Shown piece by piece: positions 8,306-19,000 of a stretch of 32,133 nt of DNA. A model generated the notes under the pieces. It had not been told where the DNA came from and made no database searches. It saw only the letters and a list, made by a program, of their open reading frames with translations. The position numbers were made by a program, and so were the translations under genes. The stretch is from Pyxidicoccus fallax (GTDB lineage: Bacteria; Myxococcota; Myxococcia; Myxococcales; Myxococcaceae), in NCBI RefSeq assembly GCF_012933655.1, contig NZ_JABBJJ010000127.1:1-32133 (forward strand), written 5' to 3'. The stretch's first letter is position 1. Every line of letters begins with the position of its first letter.

Positions 8306-11300
8306 GTGTCGCGGCGTATGTCGTTGTTGTTGTTGTGTGCGGTTGCCGTCTGGGCGGGCTGTGGCTCGCCGGTGGAGCCGGAGGAGACGCTGGAGAGCGC
8401 GGAGCAGGGGTTGGCCTGCGCGGAATCACAGCTCATCGGGTCAACGAAGCTGGTGGACACGAAGTGCTCGGGCCCATGGGAGTACGCGCTCAAGTGCTAC
8501 CCGAACGTGCCGAGCAAGGCGTGCGATTTGAGCCACTATGGGACGTCGGCGTGCTGCCGCCGCTCCGAGCACGGCATCGAAATCAAGCCGGACGGCACGC
8601 CCAACCGCATCAGCCGGTCCTTCTCCACCACCGTCGAATGCCTGGCGAAGCGGCGGTGGGCCTACCACCCGGACCTGGGCTACTACTACGAGACCTATTA
8701 CGACTGCGGCCAGGGCTGTAGCCTCACGGCCCAGGCGACGGTCAACACCATCCCGGCCGAATACCGGCAGGACCCCGCCTACCCCGTCACGTACACCTAC
8801 TCGATCAGCAACGTCACTGGCGACGAGACCGGTGGCACCGGGACGTGCTCGTACACCATCAGGAACTGGCCCGTGTACATCCGACGCATCAACGAGGCCT
8901 GCACCACCTCGGATGTGGAGTATGGCGAGTGCACCGACACGACCAAGCCCGAATACAAGTCCTGCCGGGCTCCCAGTTCCACCCTGGCGAACGACTGCGG
9001 CGGCCCGGCGCGGTACTACACGGCCACGGGCAAGACGCGCGCGGAAGCGGATGCGGAGGCCCAGGCGTTCTACAACCCGCTCCAGGTCAACGTCGCGACC
9101 CAGGACCAGCTCAGCTCCAAACCGGAGCACTACTCGGTTGTGCCCACCTGCCTCACGGCGGAGCCCCTGCCGATGGGGACGGAGAGCGAGACCGACGCCA
9201 AGTTCGACCGCCTCAGGCGGTCCTTCACCGGCCTGGGCTCCCTGCCCTCGGGCGCTGCGCCCACGGGCGTGGACCGCGTGGCGCTGGAGGAGCAGCTCGT
9301 CAAGCGCATGAAGATGCTCTACGAGGTGCGGGGCCACCTGCTGAGCGACTACGGGGGCCAGTACGCGGCGGCCCTGTATGGCAGCAAGCCCCAGTACCTC
9401 CCGCCGTGTGGCACCACCTGGGTGCCGCCCGCGACGACGGCCGCCTGCACCAGCACCTCCTCGCTGCCCTCCATCAATGGCACCTTCACCCTGTGCAGCC
9501 GCATGTTGGAGCCGGGCATCTCCGCCCGGGCCGCGGCCAACGCAGCCATCCAGTGCGCCAGCGTGGCCAGCACCATCAAGAACCTGTCACTGACCGACTG
9601 TGCTGGCACCGTCTACCGCGACGAGTACCACCGCCTCAATCTGGCCACCCAGGTCAAGGGCATGAGCCTGCCGCTCAGCCCCCCCGTGAATGAGTACATC
9701 CGCGTCTGGGAGCTGTCGCAGCGGCTCCACCGTATCCAGCAGTGGTACGAGAACGCGCGCACCCATCTGTACCCGGCGGGAACGAAGCCGGACCCGAAGC
9801 TGCTGGCGGGCACCAGCGAGGTGCTCAAGGCCTTCTGGAACACCGTGTACCTCAAGTCCATGTCCCAGACGCCGGTGACGACGGATGCCCAGGCCGAGGC
9901 GCTGCGCCTGAAGATGCTGCACGACGGCCTGGCCGCGGACCTCGACGTCCTCAACGCGCTGTCCGGCGGCGGTGGCATGCACGGCATGGACCCCGCCATG
10001 TGGAGCGCACCAGCGCTCTACGTGCTGAGCGACGCGCTGCGCGGCCTGGAGGAGCGGCTGGAGGAAGTCAGCCGGCTGCACGACATGGGCTGCCGCTTCA
10101 AGACGTGCCAGAGCACGGCCACGCAGACCAGCCAGCTGTGGAAGGTGCTGGGCAACCTGGACCGTCCGGCGGAGCTGGCCAGCATCGCCTACGACCCGAT
10201 GGTCCGCGCCGACTGGCGCAATGCCCTGGGCGCCATTGCCGACTACTACTGGTTCATCGAGTCCGCGGTGAATGACGCGGCGGGCACTCCCGTGCCTCTC
10301 GCCACGCTCCCGGAGTACCTGTCCGAGACGCCGGTGGACAGCCTGTCCGACCCGCTGAAGGGCTTTGCCTCCCTGCTCAAGGAGGCCAAGGCGCGAACGG
10401 CGTCGTACTCGGCGGACGGCCTGTTCTTCCCCACCACCCGGCGCACGCTCTCCATTGGCTTCGACGAGGCCAAGCTGGGCGAAATCCTGGGCCTGCTCAA
10501 TACCACCATCACCCAGACCGACACCGAGATCGCCGCCTACCGGAGCAGCCGGCTGACGCTGGTGCAGGGGCTGCTGGGCCAGCTGCAGAACCAGTCGAGC
10601 CAGGCCAACATCACCTCGCGGCTGGAGCTGCTCGCCGCCCATGTGGGTGACCTGAGCAAGGACCTCAACGGACTGCGCATCAGCCACGCGGTGGACGAGG
10701 CCACCTACGGCGACTTCATGGAGAACTTCGAGGCCCTGGTGCCGGCCATCGAGCAGGCCGGCCAGGACCTCCAGAAGTCCGCGGAGGGCATGGACATCAA
10801 CGCCCGGGATCACACGCGGCACACCTCGCCGGGGAGCCAGGACCTGAGCACCATGTGGGTGCTCAAGGGGAGCGACCCGCTCTCCGTGGTCGCGGCGGCG
10901 GGTGACTCGGTGAACGTCCAGGTGAGCGGCAGGTGGGCGCCGCAGTGCGCCCTGTCCAGGGTGACGCTGCCGGACAGCAAGACGCCGGTGCTGAGCGGCT
11001 CCAGCGGCCCCATCCTGACGGGCCCGGAGGGCTACGCGTTCACGGTGCAGAACTCGGAGTACGTGGCCGAGTCGGTCCAGACCGTCACCACCGAGGGCAA
11101 GTATTCGAACTGGAGCTGGGGCGCGAAGCTCTGCGCGGGGCTGGGGCTGGAAGTCCCCGTCGTGAAGGAGGTCCTCAAGTTCACCGCGAGCCTCACCGGA
11201 TGCGTCAACTACGACGGAGGCAGGACGTGGAGCCAGAACCGGAGCGAGTCCGACAGCGAGGGCAATGAGACCCGCTCCTCCTTCACCATGGCCCAGGGTG

Positions 11301-12892
11301 TGCGCTCGGAGCTCACGCCGTTCCCGAACCAGCCAGTGGGCGCCTTGCTGCTGGTGCAGATGCCGCCGGACGTGGACGACGTGGCCTACACGAACAAGAG
11401 CCTCGCCCACGCCGTGCAGGTGGTGCAGGCGCCGTACACATCCGTCTTCGTGGACCGGCCCTCGAAGCTCTACCTGGTGGTCAACGACATCAAGGGAAGC
11501 AGCTCCGACCCGGCGAGCCCGTGCAACCCCGTGAACGTGAGCGACTCGCGGCTGTCCGTGCGGATGGTCCACATGGTGTCCAAGTCCGAGGCCTCCAAGG
11601 AGATGGCGCGGGCGATGCTGGTCGCCCAGGCGGAATTCCAGACGCTGGCCAACACCTACGTGGCCCAGGGCCGGCTGCTGCCCAGCCAGTCCGCGCACCT
11701 GGGCAACACCGCCTACCAGAAGCTCTACCTGGAGTGCTCCCGGCGGGTGGTGGGCCCCTGCGTGGACAACGTCAGCTACTACCCGCAGGCGCTGCTCAAG
11801 CTGTTCGACACGTGGGTGACGAAGGAAATCGTCGACATCGAGCGCGAGGTGGAGCTGGTCAACATCGAGCGGCAGATCCGCTCGGTGATGCTGGAGGTCA
11901 AGCACCTGGAAGCCGACTACCTGAACGCCCAGGCGCAAGCGCGGCTGCTGGCGCTGGCCCCCGCGTGGGCGCTGCGCAACCTGGACGGCAACATGCTGCG
12001 CGTGCGGCTGGAGACGATGCGGAAGATCATGGGCGAGTGGCTGGCGCCGGCCATCGACGTGAAGTACCCGGAGATCCGCACGCCGGGACACAACGTGGCC
12101 TTCACGCCGGCGGAGCTGACGCTCCTCAATGGGCTGACGACCATCGACCCGCTGGACGCGGACATCGAGCTGCTCCTCACCAAGGCGGAGGAGGCGGCGA
12201 AGGCTGTGGAGAACCGGCTGCGGATGGCGAGAACGGAGCTGGCGGCGACGACGGTCAGGGACGTCTTCGTGAGCATCCCGCGCCATGACAAGGTGGTGTC
12301 CACGCGGTGGAGCCGCGTGGACACTGACACGGCCAGGGCCGTGTGGGAGGACATCCTGGCGGACCGCAATCCCGAGATCGTCCTGAGTCCGGCGTTCCTC
12401 TACAAGAGCGGACAGCAGTACCTGGAGTGCAACCACACGACCCCGGTCATCAACACGATCGGGCTGTATGTGGCCTTCACGCCCAGCCGGACGTACACCC
12501 CCTACACCACGGGCCTGAGCTTCAGACCCGCCACGGAGTTCCAGACGGCGTCGGGGCTGCACGAGTACGACTTCGTGAATGACACCTACCTGGGGCCTTC
12601 CACCAGCGCCCTGGTGGGGGTTTCGGCCAGTGCGGCCTCGGCGCTCGACGTCCTCTTCGATGACCAGGCAGCAACCACCCCGAAGTCGCTGGCGGGCACG
12701 GGGCTGTCGCCGTTCACCCGCTTCACCCTGGACCTGACGGCCTTCCGGAACTCCCACCCGAGCACCACGCCGGGTGCGCTGAGCCCCACCAATCCGCTCT
12801 ACCTCGCGGAAGAGCTCATCGTCGGCTTGCGCCTGGAGGCGCGCCAGCAGGGGCCGCTGACGAAGCTGCCCAACGTGACCGCGTGCCAGTAG
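8306..12892 (+). CDS. Very large lipoprotein (1528 residues), function unknown
   Basis: I do not recognise the family. The N-terminus is a lipoprotein signal (MSRRMSLLLL then AVWAGC, lipidated Cys19), so it should be anchored in the inner or outer membrane; W at -3 is unusual for a lipobox. Residues about 30-230 are rich in Cys and Tyr, suggesting a disulfide-bonded outer domain. Residues about 340-880 look mostly helical. Residues about 880-1060 look beta-rich and contain SNWSWGAKLCAGLGLEVPV and a Ser/Asn-rich stretch (WSQNRSESDSEGNETRSS). Residues about 1100-1310 are long charged helices likely to coil (IEREVELVNIERQIRSVMLE). The end looks beta-rich again. GTG 8306 has a good GAGGGGGAG site 4 bases upstream; ATG 8318 is an alternative. 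It lies directly before the RHS toxin gene but is closed by its own terminator. Tc-toxin A-type similarity was considered but not established. Confidence 0.85.
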   Translation: MSRRMSLLLLCAVAVWAGCGSPVEPEETLESAEQGLACAESQLIGSTKLVDTKCSGPWEYALKCYPNVPSKACDLSHYGTSACCRRSEHGIEIKPDGTPNRISRSFSTTVECLAKRRWAYHPDLGYYYETYYDCGQGCSLTAQATVNTIPAEYRQDPAYPVTYTYSISNVTGDETGGTGTCSYTIRNWPVYIRRINEACTTSDVEYGECTDTTKPEYKSCRAPSSTLANDCGGPARYYTATGKTRAEADAEAQAFYNPLQVNVATQDQLSSKPEHYSVVPTCLTAEPLPMGTESETDAKFDRLRRSFTGLGSLPSGAAPTGVDRVALEEQLVKRMKMLYEVRGHLLSDYGGQYAAALYGSKPQYLPPCGTTWVPPATTAACTSTSSLPSINGTFTLCSRMLEPGISARAAANAAIQCASVASTIKNLSLTDCAGTVYRDEYHRLNLATQVKGMSLPLSPPVNEYIRVWELSQRLHRIQQWYENARTHLYPAGTKPDPKLLAGTSEVLKAFWNTVYLKSMSQTPVTTDAQAEALRLKMLHDGLAADLDVLNALSGGGGMHGMDPAMWSAPALYVLSDALRGLEERLEEVSRLHDMGCRFKTCQSTATQTSQLWKVLGNLDRPAELASIAYDPMVRADWRNALGAIADYYWFIESAVNDAAGTPVPLATLPEYLSETPVDSLSDPLKGFASLLKEAKARTASYSADGLFFPTTRRTLSIGFDEAKLGEILGLLNTTITQTDTEIAAYRSSRLTLVQGLLGQLQNQSSQANITSRLELLAAHVGDLSKDLNGLRISHAVDEATYGDFMENFEALVPAIEQAGQDLQKSAEGMDINARDHTRHTSPGSQDLSTMWVLKGSDPLSVVAAAGDSVNVQVSGRWAPQCALSRVTLPDSKTPVLSGSSGPILTGPEGYAFTVQNSEYVAESVQTVTTEGKYSNWSWGAKLCAGLGLEVPVVKEVLKFTASLTGCVNYDGGRTWSQNRSESDSEGNETRSSFTMAQGVRSELTPFPNQPVGALLLVQMPPDVDDVAYTNKSLAHAVQVVQAPYTSVFVDRPSKLYLVVNDIKGSSSDPASPCNPVNVSDSRLSVRMVHMVSKSEASKEMARAMLVAQAEFQTLANTYVAQGRLLPSQSAHLGNTAYQKLYLECSRRVVGPCVDNVSYYPQALLKLFDTWVTKEIVDIEREVELVNIERQIRSVMLEVKHLEADYLNAQAQARLLALAPAWALRNLDGNMLRVRLETMRKIMGEWLAPAIDVKYPEIRTPGHNVAFTPAELTLLNGLTTIDPLDADIELLLTKAEEAAKAVENRLRMARTELAATTVRDVFVSIPRHDKVVSTRWSRVDTDTARAVWEDILADRNPEIVLSPAFLYKSGQQYLECNHTTPVINTIGLYVAFTPSRTYTPYTTGLSFRPATEFQTASGLHEYDFVNDTYLGPSTSALVGVSASAASALDVLFDDQAATTPKSLAGTGLSPFTRFTLDLTAFRNSHPSTTPGALSPTNPLYLAEELIVGLRLEARQQGPLTKLPNVTACQ

Positions 12893-12952
12893 TGACGTGA
12901 CTCATGCTCCGGGGCCGGGCGGCTGGCCCGCCCCGGTGACCGCCGTCCTTTC

Positions 12953-12995
12953 CGCTCCGCCGCGCGAGGTGCCCGCGCGGCGGAGCGTCTTTGTC
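12953..12995 (+). terminator. Strong rho-independent terminator
   Basis: A perfect 14-bp GC-rich stem (12953-12966 with 12974-12987) closes a 7-base loop and is followed by TCTTTGTC. It lies 61 bases after the lipoprotein stop and ends transcription before the RHS toxin gene. A second, imperfect GC hairpin lies just upstream (about 12907-12936). It is the clearest intrinsic terminator in the window. Confidence 0.85.
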
Positions 12996-13080
12996 ATCTC
13001 GCGGGCCGGAAGTCGTCCCTCCAGCAAGATGGAGAGGCGAACCGCCCCGCGTCCGTCCTTCGTCTTCGGGAGTCGACGTC

Positions 13081-16000
13081 ATGCGAAGTGCCATGGGGTG
13101 TCTGGCGTTGCTGGTGGCGGGTGTCGCCGCCGCGCAGCCATTCAACGACGTGTTGGTGCAGTCGCCGGAGCTGTCCGCTCCGCAGCGTGGCTCGCTGGTG
13201 GGGCAGTACGCGCGCACGGCCTTCGGGCCCTCGGATGTCAGCCGGGGCGGCTTCACGCTGGCCTCGCCCTTTCAGGCACCCGGCGAGCGGGGCGTGCTGC
13301 TGGCGAGCATCTTCCCGGTGTATTCGCCGGACAGCGGGATTTCGGAGTGGGGCCTGGGGTGGCAGACCTCGCTGGCGCTGACGCGCTCGCGGGTGGTGGG
13401 AGAGGTGGACTACGCCACCGACGAGCTGACGGGCCCGTGGGGCCGCATGGTGCGTGGCACGGATGGCCGCTGGTACCCGCTGGGCCTGAGCACGCCGGTG
13501 CGCGTGGAGGCCGGCGCGGGTGACACGTATGTGGCGTACCTGCCGGACGGCAGCCGGTGGACCTTCGGCGGCGTGGCGCGGGTGCTGACGCCCCAGGGCA
13601 CCTACGCCTGGTACCTGACACAGGTGGAGACGGCCACCGGGCGCAAGACGAAGCTGGAGTACGAGGCCAACGCGTCGGGCCGGCTGTTCCTCCAGCACGC
13701 CTGGTACGGCGGCGTGGGGGATGACTTCCAGTACCGGGTGGACCTCGCCTACGAGCCGGTGCCGGTGGCCTTCGTGGACTACCGCGCCAGGGTCCCACTG
13801 CGGTTGGACCGGCGCGTGTCGGACGTGACGGTGAGCGCGAAGCACGCGTCCACCGGAGTGTTTGCCTCCAGGTGGACCCATGCCCTGAGCTACACGCAGG
13901 ATGGGCTGGGCCCTGCCTTCTGGCTGGACTCCGTCCAGCAGACGTTCGCATCGGGCGCGCAGCCGCCGGCCGTCACGTATGCCTATGCGTCGGCCACCTC
14001 CACCTTGCAGGTGACGGCGCCCCGGCCGGTGCCCGCCTTCGACCAGGTGATGCAGGACTACTCGGCGGCGGTGGCGCTGCCTTCCTATTCCACGCCCCTG
14101 GACAGCCAGGAGGACGGACGCGCGGACCTGGAGAGCCAGCGCGACTTCAGCCTCATCGTCCAGGGCGACTCGGGCTACACCTATCAGCCGCTGCCGCCCG
14201 CGCCCGCCGACGTGGACTGGAACTGCCGCCCGGCCGCGGACCCGAACAACCTGCCGCGCACCCTGGCGCGCATGAAGGCCTCGTCCCCCGACTACCAAGT
14301 GGTGACGATGAACTACCAGGATGCGCTGGGGCAGACGCAACTGACGCTCTGCCGGAGAGACGGCAAGCCGCTCTACCGCACGTCATTGCCAGACCAGTGG
14401 GACCTGGGCAGCACGCGGCGGCTGGTGGACCTCAACCGGGACAGGCAGCCGGACCTGGTGCAGGTGTACTGGGGCGGCTACCAGGTGGTCCCCAACCAGA
14501 GCACGGCCACGGGCTTCGCCTTCGGCTCCCCCATCACCGGCGCGCTGCAGCTGGAGTTCATGCCGGAGGCGCTGTGGGTGCATGACTTCAACGGCGACAG
14601 CGTGGCGGACCTGGTGGTGCGCTTCGGCAGCCTGTTGATGGTGTACCCGGGCAAGGGGGGCTTCCAGTACGAGGCGGAGCCGGTGGTGTACCCGGCGGAG
14701 TCGTGGGGCATGCCGGTGGACCTGACGGGCTACTCGCTGAGCTTCGTGGAGGCGAACGGCGACGGGTTGAGCGACGTGGTGCTCAGCAATCCCTATGGCG
14801 CGTTCCTCTTCGTCAACGCGGGAGACCGGCTGGTGGAGAGGGCGGTGCCAGGGCTGGCGGCGCTGGGGCCGGACGCGGGCTTCCCGCTGGTGCAGGACGT
14901 GACGGGAAGTGGGAACACGGAGGTGCTGTTCACGGGGCTGGGGCAGGCGTACTCGCTGGCGCTGAACGCGCCGGGCACGGGCCTGATGTCGTTTGCGGAC
15001 GACGGCAGGGGCACGCGGCTGCACTTCAGGTATGCGCGCGCGCCGGCGGTGCCGGGCGTGGGACAGCGCAACGCGGTGCTGGACACGTTGAAGGTGGAGT
15101 CCACCGGCGAGGACTCGGTGACGTACCGCTACGAGTACACGGCGCCGAAGGTCCACTCGGTGGGCCGCTTCCTGCTGGGCTACGGCCAGGTGTCGCGCTG
15201 GGACCTGCAGGTGACGCGGGAGATGGACTTCCTGTTCACGGACATCGCGCCGGGCCTGCCGCTGGGCTCGCGGACGCGGGACCTCCACGCGGCGCAGGTG
15301 GAGTCCTTCACCGCGTCCGAGTACGCCGACGACACCTTCCAGGGCCTGCCCTGGAAGCGGCTGAGCGCCGAAGTGCGCGGCTGGCGGAGCGAGGATGGCA
15401 CGCAGACGCTGTCGGAGCGCACGGAGTACCTGGAGTACGCGGCGAACGTGTGCCCGTCGCGGGTGCGCGTCACCACCGCGCACGGCACGCTGGTGCGCGA
15501 GCAGGAGCGGGCCAACCCCGCGGGGCTCGTCAACCACCTGCACTGCCTGACGGGCCGTCTGGTGCAGACGGGCACGCACACGGACGCGTCGCTGAACTTC
15601 CAGCACGAGGGCGTGGTGCAGCACAACGCGGTGGGCCTGGTGGAGTCGGTGCTCAGCGTCGGCGCCGGCCAGTCGCTGATGCTGCAGGAGGTGAGGTACC
15701 GCCCGGATTCCACCCTGGACTGGATGTCCGCGCCGGGGCGCGGCGTGACGTCGTTCGAGTACGAGCCCGGCACGCGGCTGCTGAGGCAGGTGACGGCGCC
15801 GGACGGCGTGGTGACGCGGGTGACGTCGAGGGACCCCGTCACCGACGCGGTGCTGACGCTGGAGGTGGACCGGGGGACGCAGCGCTTCCAGCAGTTCTTC
15901 CGTCATGACGGGCAGGAGCGGCTGGAGAAGCAGTGGGACAGCCTGGGTGGCTCGGAGGCGAACCCGAAGGAGTCGTACGGCTACCGCTTCGCCACGGCGA

Positions 16001-19000
16001 CGGCGCCCGCGTCGGTGTTCATGCGCTCGCTGGTGGACGCGCAGACGGGATCGGTGCGGCAGAGCGTGGGCTACTCCACGGCGGCCGGCGACGCGGTGAC
16101 GTCGGCCCGGCGCATCCCGGAAGGCTGGGTGTTCGACGGGGTGGTGGAACGGGTGGCCTCGCGCGCGGAGCTGCGCAAGTGGATGCGGCCGGGCGTGGCC
16201 GGCTCCGTGGACGTGCAGGCGCTGGACTACGCCAGCCTCTTCGCGGGTGGGAGGGCCGTGTCCTACTCGCGCGTCACCACCTTCGGTCACGACGCGGCGG
16301 CGACGGCCACCTTCCATGACGGCGTGGAGCAGCAGATGGCCACGTCCCTGTCGCTGGAGGCGGGGCAGCTGTCTCGCACGGCGCTGGAGAACGGCACCTT
16401 CCAGACGCGCAGCCTGCGGGACGCGGGCGGACGGGTGGTGGCGTACGAGGACGAGGAGCTCACGCGCCACGGCTACCGCTACGACGCCCTGGGCCGGCTG
16501 CGGCAGGTGGACCTGCCGGGCGGGAAGACGCACAAGGTCCGCTACGACGCGCATGGCCGCGTGGAGCTGCTCGAGCGCCAGGACGTGGCGCGGGTGGAGT
16601 ACGTCTACGCGCCCATCACGGGCCTGATGAGCGGCAAGCGCTTCACCACGCCCGCGGGCACGCTCGTGCGGCAGGTGTCCTTCGCGTACGACGGCGCGGG
16701 GCGGCTGTCCACGGAGACGCACGCCGACCCCGCGGGCAGCCTCGTGTACCGGTATTACCGCGACGGCGCGACGCCCTCGCAGCCCACGGCGGTGACGACG
16801 CGCGGCTTCGTCACGGCGGTGGAGGGACCGGGCTACGTCAAGCTCACCGAGTACCGCGCGGACGGCAAGCCCACGAAGCGCACCCTGTCCCTGACGGGCT
16901 GGCGCAAGGTGGAGACGCTGCTGGGCTACACGGACGGCGGCGAGCCCGCGATGGAGACGACGTCCACCTGGGACCTCCAGGGTGGCGGGCTGGTGCAGCT
17001 GTCGTCCCACACGCGGCAGCACCGCTGGGACGCGCACGGGCGGCTGTCCGAGGTGGGGCTGGACGGGAAGCTGCTGGCGGTGATGGAGCATGACGCCAAC
17101 GGCAAGCCGCGGTCGGCGACCTTCGCTACGGCGGGGAAGGCGACGCTCGGGTACGAGCCGCTGACGCGCGAGCGGGTGTCCCTGCTGGTGGAGGGACAGG
17201 GCTGGAGCGCGTACACGGACCTGCGCTTCAACGCGCGCGGCCTCATCGAGTCCGAGGCGGTGAACGTCGGTGGGCACAACCTGCGCCGCCAGTACACCTA
17301 TGGCGCGCAGAGGTACCTGACGGGCGCGACGGACGCGGACGGCTCGTATTCCTACGAGCACATGGAGGACGGCCTGCCGCGCGCCATCCAGGAGGGGAAC
17401 GTCCGGCGCGAGCTGGTCTTCTCGGGCGCGACGCTGACGGCGGGCGGGGTGACGTACACCTTCGATGCGCTGGGGCGCACGGCGACGAAGGGGGATTTGA
17501 CGTTCGGCTATGGCCCACACGGACACATGTCACGGGCCACGCGGGGCACGAAGACGTGGGAGTTCCTCTACGACGAGCTGGGACAGCGGCTGCTGAAGAA
17601 GGACGGCAACCAGCCGGTGGCGGCGTACGTGGAGGGCGGCGGGTACCTGGACGGCACGGGGCTGACGGAGCCGTTCCGCTTCGCGGGGCAGCTGGTGGGG
17701 CTCCTGAAGAACGGCACGTTCCAGATGGTGGGCACGGACCTGCGCGGCACGCTGCTGGCGGACACGGATGGCACGGCGCGGCGGGTGTCTCCGTTCGGCC
17801 TGCGCGCCACGCATCCGGACGTGGCGGCGGCGCTGGACTACGCGCAGAAGGGGTACGACGCGGACCTGGGGCTGATTCGCATGGGGGTGCGTGACTACGA
17901 CCCGTCCATCAACCGGTTCCTCACGCCGGACCCGCTGTTCCTGGAGGAGCCGTGGCGGTGCGTGAACAGCCCGGTGGAGTGCAACCTGTACGGCTACGCG
18001 GGTGGCAACCCGGTGTCACACGTGGACCCGTCGGGCGAGGCGCTGGAGACGCTGTGGGACGCGGCGAGCCTGGCGGTGGGCGTGGCGAGCATCGCCAACT
18101 GGGACGAGAAGACCTCCACGCTGGACAAGGCGTTGGACGTGCTGGGCGTGGCGCTGGACGGCGCGGCGGTAGCGGTGCCCTTCATCCCCGGCGGCGCGAG
18201 CATGGGACTCAAGGCGCTGCGCGCGGGTGACAAGGCGGTGGACGCGCTGAGGACGGCGGACAAGGCCGGTGACGCAGGCAAGGCGCTGAGCAAGACGGAC
18301 GAGGCCGCGGAGGTGGCGAAGCAGTGCGCGGACGGGGACTGCAAGATTCCGGGCATCGGCTGCTTCGTGGCGGGCACGCCGGTGCTGACGAAGGAGGGCC
18401 TGAAGCCAATCGAGGAGGTGGAGGCGGGCGACGAGGTCTGGGCGCGGAGTGATGCGTCCGGCGAGTCGGGCTGGAAGCGGGTGGTGCACCTGAAGGTGAC
18501 GCACGACAAGCCGGTGCTCGACGTGGTGATGGAGGCGGAGGACGGGCGCTCGGAGTCGATTGGGGCGACGCCGGACCATCCGTTCTGGGTGGAGGGCCGG
18601 GGCTGGACGCAGGCCGGGCACCTGAGGCCCGGCATGCAGGTGCCGAGCGCGCACAGCGGCTGGCTGCGCGTGTCGCGCACGACGTGGCGTCAGGCGGGCG
18701 AGACAGTCTTCAACTTCGAGGTGGAGGACTTCCACAGCTACTTCGTGGGCGGGCTGTCGGCGTGGGTGCACAACAATGACGAGTGTCGCAAGGCCGCAGA
18801 GGCCGGATCGAAGACGCCGGTGCCTTCCACGAAGTCTTCACAATTCGGGCCCAAGATTGCAGACAAGGTTCCAGATGGGGGTGTTCCGAAGAATTGGAGC
18901 AGGAGTCAGATCGAAGACGCGGTCGCTGATTACAGAGCAAGCATCGCTACGCGGAAGGCAGAGATGCAGGCTTTCGACGCCGCTGGGGTCGGTTCGGCGA

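Noticed and set aside
8321-8332. A (TTG)4 tract in the lipoprotein signal sequence as a phase-variation repeat
   Set aside because: Units are 3 bases, so copy changes keep the frame. It encodes part of the leucine run of the signal peptide and only stands out by using a codon rare in GC-rich genomes.
8306-12892. Calling the large lipoprotein a Tc toxin A subunit
   Set aside because: The resemblance is only in size, general helix/beta pattern and neighbourhood. No TcA signature could be pointed to, and a lipidation signal does not fit a secreted TcA.
12991-13080. An earlier start for the RHS toxin, adding 30 residues
   Set aside because: The extension overlaps the terminator tail, has no ribosome-binding site and would bury the signal peptide. 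ATG 13081 has both a site and a signal peptide.
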